Positions 1 through 12,500 of a DNA stretch of 64,000 nt are shown here, one piece after another. The translations under genes and the position numbers were made by a program. Within the stretch, counting starts at the first letter, position 1. Each line of letters starts with the position of its first letter. Where the stretch lies: NCBI RefSeq assembly GCF_900324465.2, contig NC_046612.1, positions 6,773,800 to 6,837,799 of the forward strand, read 5' to 3'. This DNA comes from Anabas testudineus (lineage: Eukaryota; Chordata; Actinopteri; Anabantiformes; Anabantidae). The notes beneath the pieces were generated by a model, which saw nothing but the letters and a program-made list of their open reading frames with translations, made no database searches and was not told the DNA's origin.

Positions 1-1548
1 TAAATAATATGTAAGGAGAGAAGTGTGAACAGCAGTTGCACAGATGGAGTAGCAGAACTACAGTGGGATTGCTGTATTATCAGTCTTAAATTGCACCAGC
101 TGCTACGAGATAACAGCAATAACAGCAGCAGTTTTTCAGTAAGATGCAGAAATTGCCTCTCGCAGCTTCATGAAGGAGCTGTTCTTTAGCCTGATGGTAC
201 TGCTGCACAGACTTGTGCCTGGGGGGAGGGGGGCAAACTAAAGTCCCTCAAGATGTTAGAGGCCATTTTCCTGCATTTGTTGTTATAAATGTCACTGATG
301 ATTAAAAAATAAGGTGTTGTTGTTTTCTCTTCTCTCAGATTTTTAAAACAGGAGACCAATTTAACAGCTCCCCATAATGTAAATCTATTTCTATGACATG
401 TCTGTTCATGCTGGACTTATTCAGTATGAGGGTTGGGGGCAGAGGGTGTCATATGTTGTACAGGTTGTGAAGCCCTTTGAGATAAAAGCTGTGATTTATG
501 ATTTACAATTCCTACAGATAATATTATTCATATACTGTGCACACTGGTGTCAAACTGTTTTTCCTGTTCACATTTGTTCAGCCTGCTTATCAGCACTCTG
601 AACTACAGCAATTAGGATTAATTAACAAATATTAAATGAACAATAATTATTGACAAAGTTCTAAATCATGACATAAAATACTTAACAAAGAAGCTTATTA
701 ACCACATTAACCCCAGAGCTGCTCCTCTGCTCATGTGAACATGATTTACATAATGACACTGAGCAGAAGAACAAATTTCTAGGTCATTTCTTGACTAATG
801 ATGAAAGGCAATACACTGTACATAACAAGTGACAGCATTCATCAATTATTCCTCACAAATCACTGCTGCTCCGTATGAAACTTCAGAGAAGGGAAGTGAA
901 TCACAGGCAACAGATTTCCACTCACAGTTCTTAAATTTAGTGGCAAGTAATGAAGAATTATTTGAAACTACTTAAATCTTTCAGTGAATTTCCTAAATAA
1001 AAATACAGAGCTTTGTAAAACTGAGGATTTGCAGTGATTCTCTAACATCAGACAATTAGATCATGATAAATCGAGCTTTTGAGATCTGTAATGGTGATTT
1101 AACCCTTTTTTTCCTTACATTTTATGGGTTAATAATCACTGTTTTGCAGCTGTAGTTGTTGAATGTTTATCCTGCTCAAATGACGTTTGAGGATTTTAAA
1201 TAAATATTAAAGTCATCATTCATTTAGACAGATTTGATCATAGGCTAATGCTAATCTTATTGATTATCTGTTGCTTAAAGAGCAATGGACTAATTCAGAC
1301 TTCTGGCAACATTACAAACTGATCTGCTTTACTCAGAGCCTGTTGAACATGTGCACTGAGGGGAAACTCCTGTTAAATCTTCTATTTCATGTTGGAATGT
1401 AAACAAAACCACGTGTTGCTCACAATATCTGAACCATCATAAAGTCTTTCAAGAAAACAAGTTTGCGGCTGTGTTAGGGCAAACAGCCTTAGTGCAGCTG
1501 CATGTTTATGCTATAGGAACATCAGAAAAACTCCTGTAGGACACATGT
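1..1548. other. Non-coding stretch, nothing recognised
   Basis: AT-rich sequence with stops in all frames and only short chance open frames (the longest, at 398-601, has no family resemblance and no plausible splice sites). A G-run near 222-235 is the only local oddity. I see no gene, RNA or clear repeat here. Confidence 0.6.
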
Positions 1549-1950
1549 TTATAGACAACAACAGCAAACTTTCTCCTCTGTTTGAGCTGAATGGGACGCT
1601 GCCCACAGCGTGGAGCTCAGGGCCGAGCTGAGCCTCCTGAAACCAGCACTGACTGAACTTGCTGACGTACAGTGTCGATTAAAAGCGTTCAGATAAGTGC
1701 TGTGGCCCAGTGTGCAGTCTGTGGAGCTCTCCATAGAGTCCACAGAGAGACACAAACACCCTGAAAACAGCGACCATGAACTCACCAGACTGCAGCTGCT
1801 GTCAGGAAACGGAACCACGAGTCATGTGACTCGGAACGGCACTGCGCATGCGCCTGTCGGGGCGGACGGGCCTCTTTTAAAGGAGCAGTGCGTGATTAAA
1901 ATAGCTGAAGAGATTATTGTGCAGGGGGGGAAGGAAACGTTTCCATGACC
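1549..1950. promoter_or_regulatory. Promoter-like, partly coding-like island
   Basis: This GC-richer island stands out from AT-rich surroundings. At about 1843-1854 it has a TGCGCATGCGC palindrome of the NRF1 type, preceded by a palindromic E-box-like ACTCGTG...GAGTCATGTGACTC segment near 1817-1833 and followed by a GC box (GGGGCGGACGGG) and a TTTTAAA element. These are typical of a vertebrate housekeeping promoter. To its left, both strands have open frames: minus 1549-1818, and plus 1697-1948 continuing in frame with an upstream amphipathic helix-like stretch (about 1600-1693) after a single TAA at 1694. I cannot assign either frame to a family and found no convincing exon structure. It may be the first exon and promoter of a gene leaving the window to the left. 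Confidence 0.4.
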
Positions 1951-4900
1951 TAAATAATGAACAATCGAGCTTGAGGATTTATCCTACATGCATATAACTT
2001 CACATTTTCTAGTTGCACATTTACATCGATTCATCAATCTTTTGTCGTAATGTAATACTGTTAAAATACCTTGTTTCACTAATGCTTATACTTCTGTCAT
2101 TTAAGACCATTGTAAAACATGTACTGAGTAGTTATTTACTTACTTGAGTAACACATTTAAAGTGGCACTTACTTTTTTTAGTGCTTGCACTTTTTCTTAA
2201 GTGGTGAGTTTGTGTACATCAACTATTACTGTGAAGCAGCTGACTCAGGTTGGATCTGTAGTTTTCATATCCAGTGAAACTTAAGTGGATAAATTTAGCA
2301 TTAGTCATGTAGCTGTTTTTAATCCCTTATTTAATGTATATAGGCTACATATTTAAACATGTGGACATATTTGTTTTATATTTTATTATATGTGGTTTAA
2401 TGCTCCATAGAAATATAATGATATACCAAAATAAGAAAAAGACAATATACTGTTTTGAAAGGCCATGTTCTAATTTTTGGTTTGTGGGTGAATTCAGCTG
2501 AATTTAAATCCCTGCCTGTGGAATAAACTCTATGATCCCCTATTAGATTCTACTGGATTTACTTGTGTGTGCATCTTTCCAGCCAGATTATTCATGGTGA
2601 ACTGATCTGTGTCGTCGTGTTACGTAATTATTAGAGCTCTCTAGAGTATGAGCTCATGGTGAAACTGGGATTGGAAATATTGTGATTTTAATGCCATGTT
2701 TGTATGAATGAGTTTTATGTACTGGTAATGGAGGAGAGACAGTTGAGATTTTAATGAGAAATGTGTGAATAAGTAAAAAGAGGACACTCGCAGAGGGAGG
2801 CTCATTCATAAATAATAGACCTTTGGGATTTCCAGGTGCAATTAGGATTTCCAAAAATGGTACATGTAAACATTTTGTCATCTGATTTACTGCTATACCA
2901 CTGACACCTATTGTATTATTAATACAAAAGACAACTTAGTTGTCTTTTTATTTATGTCTTAATGTTCCTGCAGTACTTAACAGGCAGACAGGAGAAGACA
3001 CATATTTTAAAAATGCACATGATAAATATGAAGTAGTAGTATGAAAACAAAAAATAGTGTGTGGACTATTATTGAGGTTTTGTGTTGTGAGGTTTTATAT
3101 TTATTTATTCTTTATTCTTGTCTATTGTTTACAAAATTTACTAAAAATGCTGAGAACCCAATGGCATGATTAACCCACTGTAGGAATATTCAATAATGTT
3201 TTGTCCATGATATATTATGATAACTGCTTTTATCATATCAGTATAGTAGGTTCCCTGAGATTATTTCTGGTAAATCTATAACTGTAAATTGGTGAAGTGA
3301 GTCTTTAAAGATTTAAAAAAGAAACCATTAAGGGCCCCAAAAAGTTGTAGTGTGTTTAGGACATTTAAAGCATCAAATACAGCAGCATATTTATCACAAT
3401 TGATATTAAAGAGAGTGGGGTTTTAAAGGTCATATGTGACTGTGGTAAAAAATGAAATGTGCTTTGCAAATGGAAAAGAGAGACAGATATACCAGTACTA
3501 TGTGAGGTTTATTATTCCTAAAGGGCAGCTACTGTCGAGTCCCCTCCAACATTCAGCTCCATCTGGTCTCCACTTACAAACCAACTGTGTGACTCAGCCA
3601 TGAGATACGATCCACCAAACTCAAAAACTATCAGAGAAACCATCAGGCTAAATTTCAACACAGACTTTTCCTTCAGACTAATTCACTTAAATTGGGTTTG
3701 TACAAAAATCTACCTCTGATACTGCTGCTGCTGCTTGTGATGTACTGTCTTAGTTCAGGAGTAAATATCCACAGACTTTGTAACACGCTGTGTGTGTTTT
3801 GAACTTCTACACACTCAGCAGAGGCACAGGACACACATCTCAGTTTCAACTGGTATCTGTAATTAAGAGAAATACATTTGGTTTAACATTTACTTCAGAA
3901 TAAAAATCAGTTGCTTCAGGATTCCACCAGTAGTGGTGCACATGCAAAGACTTGACGTGACTGGAAAGGTGCTTTCAAAATTGACAAAAATTCAAAGGTT
4001 TAGTTGTTCCTTTAAGTACTGTTCAGGACATCAATAGGAAGGGGAGAGCATAGGAAGATACTGGTTAACCAAACACACATCATAGTTAAGGAACAGAAGG
4101 CTGCCGTAGTGACAGATGTAGCAGGTCCAAGGGACAGCAGCATCCAGAAGAAGGAATATGAAAAGCCGGAGTCAAAGGTCTTGAATGTGCAAAGTGATGA
4201 TTATAAAGGTCCCAGTGGTGATAGGAGAAGTCTGGGCTGTGACTCCTCAGCTCACAACATTATCCTGATCTGCTGCACTCATATTCAGAAAATGTGGCCT
4301 CTCCTTCACCTGAGTACACTGCAGCAATTATCCTTCAGAGTTCATGTGAGAGGTCAAAGATCCACTGTCTCCACTTCCAGCATGAGCAGCAGCATTGTAA
4401 TGGATGGATGTAATTTCCATGATTTCATTAGACCTGCTGGTCTTAACCTTGATGCATAAAAATCAAGGTCATACAGCACATTTATATTTGCACAGAGGTT
4501 ACTCACAGTCACAGCAGTGATACAGACACATCCTTTTTCATATTGGCATGGAGAAAGACACAGTCAGTAGTAAAAGTGCTGGTTATCTGCAATTTAAATG
4601 TTTTTCCTATTCCAAACACACAGTAACAGAAATCACATTCAGACATCCGTTTTCATTCAGACCTTTTGCTGACGCTCTTATCAGGAGCAATTAAACGTTT
4701 AAAGGGACGTCAGTGCAAATTGTCATTTCATTAATTAGCACTCCAAGAAGCCTACTTTACAAGTAATCTTTCAATTACAAAGTGGCTACAGGGGACAGTG
4801 TGATAATGAGGACTGGAAATTATTTTTCCAAAGCCGGGGAAAATGAAAAGATAATCTAACGCAGAGAATAATGGATGATTTTTGTACTGGAGATGGCAAC

Positions 4901-6255
4901 GCTGCTCTGACGGGTGCTCCACCACTTTGGTCCTGAAATATTTCAACAACAGCATGAATTGTTGTGCTTAAATAGTCGCTGCAGCTGCTTGCATGGCTTA
5001 TTTATTATTACTAATGTGTATGAAAATGATGTTAAAGTAACTACACCAGGTAGGCCAATGCTTTTTCTGTGACTGCAGAATTGTTATTAAAAAACATGTA
5101 GGTCATGTTAAAGTGGAGGATTCAAGAAGGAGTTTTGTGTGATTATTTCCCCATGCATTTAGTGGATTTAGTCATTTGGCCAGGAGTCTGAAATATAATC
5201 CCATGGGCTAAACACAAGTAGAGTATCACAGTTCGAGGTTTTCTCTTAAGAACATTAACGCTGCACAAGATAAAAAAACATTTATTACATAACTTAAGTG
5301 TTGATAAGGAGCCGCAGTGAGTTTACTGATGGTCTACTTTTGAATGAAATTCTTGCTCACTCTGATTGTTAAGACAGATAAGTATTGTGTATTTCTGTGA
5401 AGTTATCACAGCTGATATGTTGCTTGTAAGCAGATCCCTCCAGGCACAGATACGATGCCCATTTTCTGGATTTACTGTAAATCACTCACACACTAACAAC
5501 CATGTGTGAGCATGTGTGCACGCTCGCAGGCAGTGTGCCATAACTCATTTAAGCTTGAAGTCAATTGACAATAAACAGTGATTTTTAACATACCTCAGCC
5601 ATCACAGCAGGTTTACATCACTCCACGTGCAGCTCAGTGGAAAATGAAAATGAATCTTAAAAAAGATAAGAATTGTGTATGTAAACGAAAAGAATTCTTC
5701 ACTTATTTTATCACCTGCAAACATGCATTTCAAGGACAATGAATCCATTTTTATATAAAGAAAGAATATTGCTTAGCTCACTTAGATATTATCATTTCAT
5801 GACTGGGACCATAATAGCTGTGATAAGAACAGTTTATCACTATCAGTGATGCCTGTATGTAGTTTCAAACATATGAATGAATAACAGATAAATAAATAAC
5901 TCCCTAATGGTACAATACTGCCCCCTGGCAGTTATGTGTAAGTATAAAAGAATAAACCATGCTACATATTGTAGGTATATTATCAGTATAGCAAAGAACA
6001 TAAACAATTCAATACACACTTAATTAAATAAAGATTTTAAGTCAATGATGTCAACTTATGTCAGCTACAAATGAATTCAAATCTTTTATGCATCACACAA
6101 AATATTATATTCTCACATATTATATCAAGATCAAAGAAAACCAAATTAAAATAACATTTACAACTAAAAACACTTAAAATGCAATGTTCAGTTGTGCAAA
6201 AAAGACGTGGAAATCACAGTGAGGCAGCAGGCAGTGGCGATAACAGTCATGTAGT
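1951..6255. other. Intergenic, downstream of SLC38A8
   Basis: About 4.3 kb with no supportable gene. The open frame at 4109-4459 (116 codons) has low-complexity composition, no recognisable family and no flanking splice signals, so I treat it as chance. The part nearest 6,255 is probably the 3' untranslated region of SLC38A8. Confidence 0.5.
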
Positions 6256-7874
6256 TCAGAAACTGTGAAAAAGCTCCATGACAGCGAGGGTTGTGCTCTG
6301 TCCAAAGATGAAAGCTCCGACCACAATGGTTATGACTCCCCACATTGTTAAAATCCCCCTGTGGTAAAATAAACAGCAGTAACAACAACAAACAATATCA
6401 AGCAGTCATCAATCTTTTCTTTATCCTGAACTAAGACAACAGTTCAAATCTATTTTAGAAACTAAACCCTACAGAATTTTCACCTCTTCCTTCATGTGAG
6501 ACAGACGCTAAAGCTGGATTTTTGTGGACTGATGGGAGCAGAATGCTGAGGACTGATAACGTACATCACTTCTGTAATTGTAAGTCTGCAGGACATGTCC
6601 TTGTTGCCATGTTTGTATGATAAACAGCCGTTTTTTTAGGTCGACACCCTCTCTGTCAACATGTTTACTTCAATCAGCCACAAAAATCGGACTCTTACAC
6701 AACTGGAAATTGGAAACTAATAAAGTGCTGCTAAAAACAGATTCTCACCTGACTCGTGGTGTCACTGATTCAGTTTGCATCGTGAACACCAAGCAAAGGC
6801 CTGCAAGACACAAACACAACAAATTACCACATGGTCATCAATCACGCATTATTTAAATTTATTAATTAATTATTAAATTAGCCCTTTGACCTTTCAGCTG
6901 ACTGACATAAATTACTGTCATAACTGATTAATCGTGTCTAGGGTGATGACACACAGGTCTTCTTATACTTTCTTGCTGTCTGTTCACACATTTCTCACAT
7001 CTTCAACTCAATCTCTCCCAGACAGACTTTCTATAGAAAACAGCATCAGCCGCAACTCAGGATCTTCAGCAATTGTCTCCACAAAGGAATTTATGATCCA
7101 CTAAGACTTGATAACTACATCTCCACCAAAGTGTTTAAGTTAAGGTTGTTTTCATACCAGGAAAGATAAAGATGAAGAAGGAGCTGATTCCTCCGATGAC
7201 GCTGATGACTTTGCTCATGTCTGGGACGAACATGGCGATGAGGAGAGTGATGCTGATCCAGATCACGGTGAGAATGACTCTGCAGCGACTCTCAAATGAG
7301 TGAGTGACGATTCCCCTCCGGCGCCTCTGAATCCGCAACATCAGGTTCAGGATCACAGATCTGTCCAGAGAAAGAGACACAGGGAGAAGCATGTACACAC
7401 AAATCAATTTCTCCTTTTTTAAGGAAAGGATTTATCATAGATGGAGGCAGTGCAATGTTTTATTTAGTGTGGTTGTTTCCAATTGTTTGTAAAAACCTGC
7501 ACACATGTACTCACACATGATATAATACTCACGTACCTCCCCAGAAGAAGAATGATAGGATAGATGGTGATGATTGATATTCCAAAAAGTAGCCTGGAAA
7601 TGATCATGACTACATCATTTCCCGGATATGACATCAAAATATCTGAGGCAACATCTCGTCCAAACGTCAGGAAGCCGTACACACCTGGAGATGGAGACGG
7701 TGGAGATGATGTGCAGCACAAACTGAACCAGAGTTTTTATTTCAGAGGTGAACTCACCGGTTAGAGTGTAGATGAGCAAACAGAAAAACATGGAGACCAC
7801 AGCGACGAAAACCCAGTGGGAGAGTTTCTGGTTCTCCATGCTGCTGTAGATCGCTATAGAGGCTTCATGGCACT

Positions 7875-7909
<35 letters not shown>

Positions 7910-10900
7910 GTTTTCTCTTTCTCAAGCGCCTGTTAAACAGTGAGCCTAGCTTCATATACTTCATTACAGTAGTACAGAACATGAACCTACAGTGAGTTTC
8001 CAGATTCTCATTTCTCATTTACAAATACAGATCTGGTGAAGACAGAAGCAGCAGCAACATACAGAAGTTACACAACATTTTTAATTTCACATTAAGAGTA
8101 TTATTACAGTCAAAGCTACAGAATACAACTTTTCCAAATATTTTAGTAGAAATATGCTCCAAAGCCTAATGTGAAAAGGTGCTGCAGCACGTTTTGTCAG
8201 CACTCTTGTTTACTGTATAAGAGCAAAGAGGAGAGGAGGGAGGTGTCATAATATCACTAGATTAAGTTGAATTTAGTAGCTTTAAGGAAGGAGCAAATTA
8301 AGTATTAAAACAATAACAATATCTGATTAACTCTGGTTGCAATTCTCTTAATCTTGTTGTAATGACAATAAAAAGTTTTAACAACAAGCATGTAGTTGAC
8401 CTCTTATGTGCCTGAAGATGATCCTACCTGGAAGCCAAAGCAGATGGTTGGCACAACACTGAACATGGATGCCCATGAACCAATACTGAAAGACACAGAA
8501 CCCGCACACACACATTTATATTGCATTAAATTATATCAATATGTAAGTGATAAACATCTCCTGGACAACATCAATTTCTCTCTCACAAACACACACAGAG
8601 AGGTTCCTTATCTGGTTTTCACAGTAGTGCATGTGCTGCAGACAAACGTGTAGTTACTGGATGACACAAAGTGACTCCTGCTGGTTTGTGAATCCAAGTC
8701 TCAAACTGAAACTAACTCAAAGTGGCCTGCAAAGGTCTAAATAAATTCAGACAGTCTGAATTGCCAGTGATGATGAATGCATGCATACGTCCACTGAAGA
8801 CCAGTGTTACTGACCCTTCATTGTGCTCTGGAGTTATTATGACTGCGTGGTTCTCCATCAGGCAGTATTTGACTGTCACTGCCACACACAGATACGTAGC
8901 AGCCAGCGTCCCCAACACACTGACAGGAGGAGAGAACAGCGGTGATATTACATCAACATTTACACTCACATGTTATTCAGAGCACAGCTAATTGTACTGT
9001 ACCTCGTGTATTTCTGGATGCTGATTTCTTTTGGGATGGACAAGGGCAGGATGATGACGAGGCACAGAATGAAGAGGGCAAACCGTTGGTCGGTGTACCA
9101 GTGATACGGCATCTCTCCCTCTACCGACCCAGTCACAGTCTCATATAGAGAAACAGACACTGGAAAAACAAAAGTGGAATCAAAAAGGAAGGTTTTAAGT
9201 CCTACACTGTTGTGTCTAAATCTACAAAAGACTCATTTACACTTTGCGTCCTGCCAGCAGTGTTTTTTTTTCTTTTTTAGTTTAAAATGTGAAATAAAAG
9301 TTGTAATACTGGTGGATAAATGTGCAGTATAATTAAATTATGTTCCTGTGAATGTGTTAAATGCATTTTGTTCTATGTGCACTGTGTGTGTTTTTTATGG
9401 GGCGTTTGTAAATCCAATCAAATGCTCTGTTCAAAATTGGAACAGAGCAAAAACATTAAAGGGATTTAAAGGGTTTCAGATGGACAAAACAACAAAGGAA
9501 AAAATGAAAACAGGTCGCATTACTGCTCCCAGTCACATGTGATCTCTAATACTAGCTGGACTGGAAATTAAAGTGCGGATGATTCCTGGTCTGAGAGAGA
9601 TTAATTTTTTTATAAGGGAAATGGATGCTAAATTGATCAGTCGGTATCTTGACTATTTATTGCTACATGAAATTCTTCAAACATATTCACAGTAGAAACC
9701 AATGCTGAGTGCAAACAGATGATTGCAAATGATTAACAGATGGTTTAAAAAAGAGGTTATTATTCTGCACATATAGGTGCATACAACCTCCTCCAAAAGT
9801 ATTGGAAAAATGAAGCCAGTACCTTTATTTTTGCTGTAAAATAAAAATAATTGGGTTTGCCATCAAAAGGTGAATATGAGACAGTTTGGAGCCTTTTTAG
9901 CTTAATTATTTGCCAAACTTTTTAATGGCTAAGAGGAATTCATGCCAGACAGGGTAAATTAGCACCTGGATTCTTACTACTTAGCCATACCGTTGTGATA
10001 CATGCAGCACTCCCCTAAAACCTGTACATACTGCGCAGCATTAACAATGCCTACACAGATGTTAAGTTATCAGACCAATACTGGCCACATCCAATCATGA
10101 TACTGGCCTGTTAGAATCTACACTGATGCTTCTTTACAGGTTTTTCCCATTAAAAGTAGTGGACATGCTTCAGCATTGAATAAAATAATTGATGGTTGCT
10201 CTGGTTCAGAACACCACTTACGCTTCTCCAGCTGGTCCTGCACCACCACCAGGAAGGCAACACACACCATGAACAGGTTGAAGCAGAAACAGACTTCACA
10301 GAGTTGCCCCACGGCTCGTCCACACACCTCTCTCACCACGTCCTGATATGTTTTCTGTCGACTGACCGACGACGCGTAGCCAAGGATAACTAACCCACTG
10401 ATGAGGAACACCAGGGACACCTGCAAGGACAGTGAATAGATTAGCTCGACCTTATAGACAGAGCTGTGAGTTCCTTCTGGATGGATTTATTTGTCTCACA
10501 GAAATAAAAGTAAATGCAAAACTATGGTTATCTGCACAATTAAGGTGTCAATAATAAAAACAATTTCCACTGTGGTCCTATTAAGGGGGAGAAAAAAGTA
10601 GATGTTTTAGAGAAGCAAAATGTCAAGCGCAGACATATAATCAAGACTAAAACATACAAAGACACTCATATTTCTTTATTTAGCAAAGGGTTAAAACCCC
10701 TTTCAGTTGACTGTTGCTTCCAATTTACTGGAGAACTCTTTCAAAAAACAAGACAGTGTTTTTAAATGTAATAGAAAAAATGTTTTTTAACATCATTATT
10801 AAAGCTTCTTTTAGTGTTTAAACATTTAAAATAGAACATTATGATAAACTATAAATATTTTATTATTAAAACTGTATATTATTATAAAAAACTAATCCAA

Positions 10901-11678
10901 ATATGAAACAAATAAAACAATAAAAAAGCTTCTATAACCTGCACTGTGTTGCTGTATATTTTTAGCAAAAATGATATCAGTAATTGATATCAGTATCAAT
11001 CCAAAATACAATAAGGACTTTAGGGATCAGGAGCAACAAAGAACCCTCCTGCTCATGTGCGACCCCTGCGACCTCTTGGAAACCTCATGTGCTTATCAAT
11101 AAATGAGACACACACATTTCTGTGGCGGTCAATAGACGCAGTGCAGTTAAAGTTCAGGTCCTCAGCTAAACTGGAAGCTTCATTAGAGCTGACCTGTGAA
11201 AAAGATGTACCTCTTTCACACTGAGGAGACACAGAGAGGTGCTGAGTCTAAATTATGCACAGCCTACACAGTTTACACACTACCTGCCGAAAAAATCACA
11301 GAGTCCTTATGAACAGCTGTTTAGATTTTAAGGTTACAGATCAATAAACTGCAATAATCCAAATTGTTCTTTTGAAATATCCATGCATGTAATATTCATA
11401 CATGACCTTGTAGATGCACCTTACAGTACTTTTTTTTAAACAATGTACTAACAACACAAAGTACCAGGTGTGTTTGAGTCTGTTCTTACCAGCTCCACAC
11501 AGATGGCGGTGTTCACTCCCCCTGCCTTCTGGAAAGCCCAGGGGAAATTGAGGAGTCCGGCTCCCAGTGCAGACTTCAGCATGATGAACACGGCACCAAA
11601 CCAGCCGAGCCGTGGCGGATCTGCATGAGACGCAGACCGGGCCAGCATGCTGATGCTCTCCCGGGCCAGTTCCTCCAT
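6256..11678 (-). CDS. slc38a8: SLC38A8, sodium-coupled neutral amino acid transporter 8
   Basis: Complete gene of ten coding exons: 11490-11678, 10222-10420, 9003-9159, 8815-8919, 8428-8485, 7758-7872, 7537-7684, 7158-7360, 6749-6800 and 6256-6358. All introns are GT-AG, and the joined frame gives 442 residues, close to the remembered human length of 435. SLC38 proteins are plasma-membrane transporters of the APC fold with eleven membrane spans; SLC38A8 is known from retina and foveal development. Identity rests on near-verbatim family segments: [14 protein letters not shown] in exon 1, [14 protein letters not shown] in exon 2, WYTDQRF and ISIQKYT in exon 3, [14 protein letters not shown] and [10 protein letters not shown] in exon 7, [15 protein letters not shown] in exon 8. 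The start is the first ATG before the conserved N-terminus. Exon 4 uses a GTCAGT donor, chosen because only it keeps frame. Exon 6 has an unusual UG-repeat acceptor. Confidence 0.95.
7878..7907. repeat. (CA)n microsatellite at a splice acceptor
   Basis: A dinucleotide run inside SLC38A8 intron 5. In the transcript it reads as (UG)n and ends only a few bases before the exon 6 acceptor at 7873-7874, so it occupies the place of the polypyrimidine tract. Confidence 0.9.
9777..10110. repeat. Teleost dispersed repeat in SLC38A8 intron 2
   Basis: The segment reads like a dispersed fish repeat I recognise by phrases such as CCAAAAGTATTGGAA, CCTTTATTTTTGCTGTA and ATCAAAAGGTGAATATGAGA. It probably belongs to a non-autonomous DNA transposon family, but ends and target duplications were not resolved, so the boundaries are approximate. 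Confidence 0.45.
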
Positions 11679-11990
11679 GATCGTGGCAGCGACCAGCTCA
11701 GAGACTCACACCGGAACGAGAAGTGACAACAGCTCCGTTCCTTGGAAACACTACTTTCTTTAGTCCTTCTGCTTTACATTAAACCTGGTGAGTGGTAAAC
11801 TCAGCAAATATATAGACCTACAGCCACACACACACACACACGACTCACGTGGTCTAATTGGACTTTTTGACTATTAAATATTTCACTGTGAGGTGATATA
11901 TTTGACACTATAGTGAGTATGTTTGCTTGTGTCTGTTGTTCCTCTCTCTCTCTTTATGTCTGTCCCTGAAAAGTACTGGTGAGTGTCCAA
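11679..11990 (-). promoter_or_regulatory. Likely SLC38A8 5' UTR and promoter
   Basis: Sequence directly upstream of the SLC38A8 start. It contains a short CA run near 11823-11840 and CT-rich sequence near 11940-11955. No TATA box or other decisive motif was found, so this is assigned by position only. Confidence 0.3.
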
Positions 11991-12339
11991 GTTAAAGTAT
12001 TTTATTAAAAGTTAAAATGAAAGATGGTACACAACATATTCCTTCTTTTAAGTATAGAATAACATAACAAAGTAATAGAACAACATGACCCGATGTTAGC
12101 AGCCTCCAGGGGGAAAGAACGCCAAGGGGCCCCTGTTTCTCCAACTCCTTTCACAGTCCTCTTTACTGGAACACTGCCAGCTTTACCCTGTGCCAATTTG
12201 ATTTAAAACACATATTAATTTAAGAACAAAGAAGCACAAAACTGGAACCACTGGATGATAAAACTAACTTTCACAGTTAAGAAATAACAATGTAAAGTAG
12301 AAATGGGATCATTAGCACATCAGCAGGAGACTGGAAAGC

Positions 12340-12500
12340 ACCAAATCAAAAGTCATCTGAAAACACTTTACACTGTAAGATTTAAGACCTTACAGTGACA
12401 GTGGAGAAGAAAAAACCCTTTAATGGAAGAAACCTCCAGCAGAACCAGTTTGAGGTTGGACAACCATCTCACCCAGCCTGGGGATACCTGCAGAAAGGTT
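12340..12500 (-). repeat. LINE 3'-end fragment
   Basis: Contains TAAGACCTTACAGTGACAG, GAAACCTCCAGCAGAACCAG and CCAGCCTGGGG, the 3' untranslated tail of the same fish LINE family present at 15,670-16,620. Orientation matches that copy. No reverse-transcriptase coding remains, so it is a 5'-truncated insertion. Confidence 0.6.
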
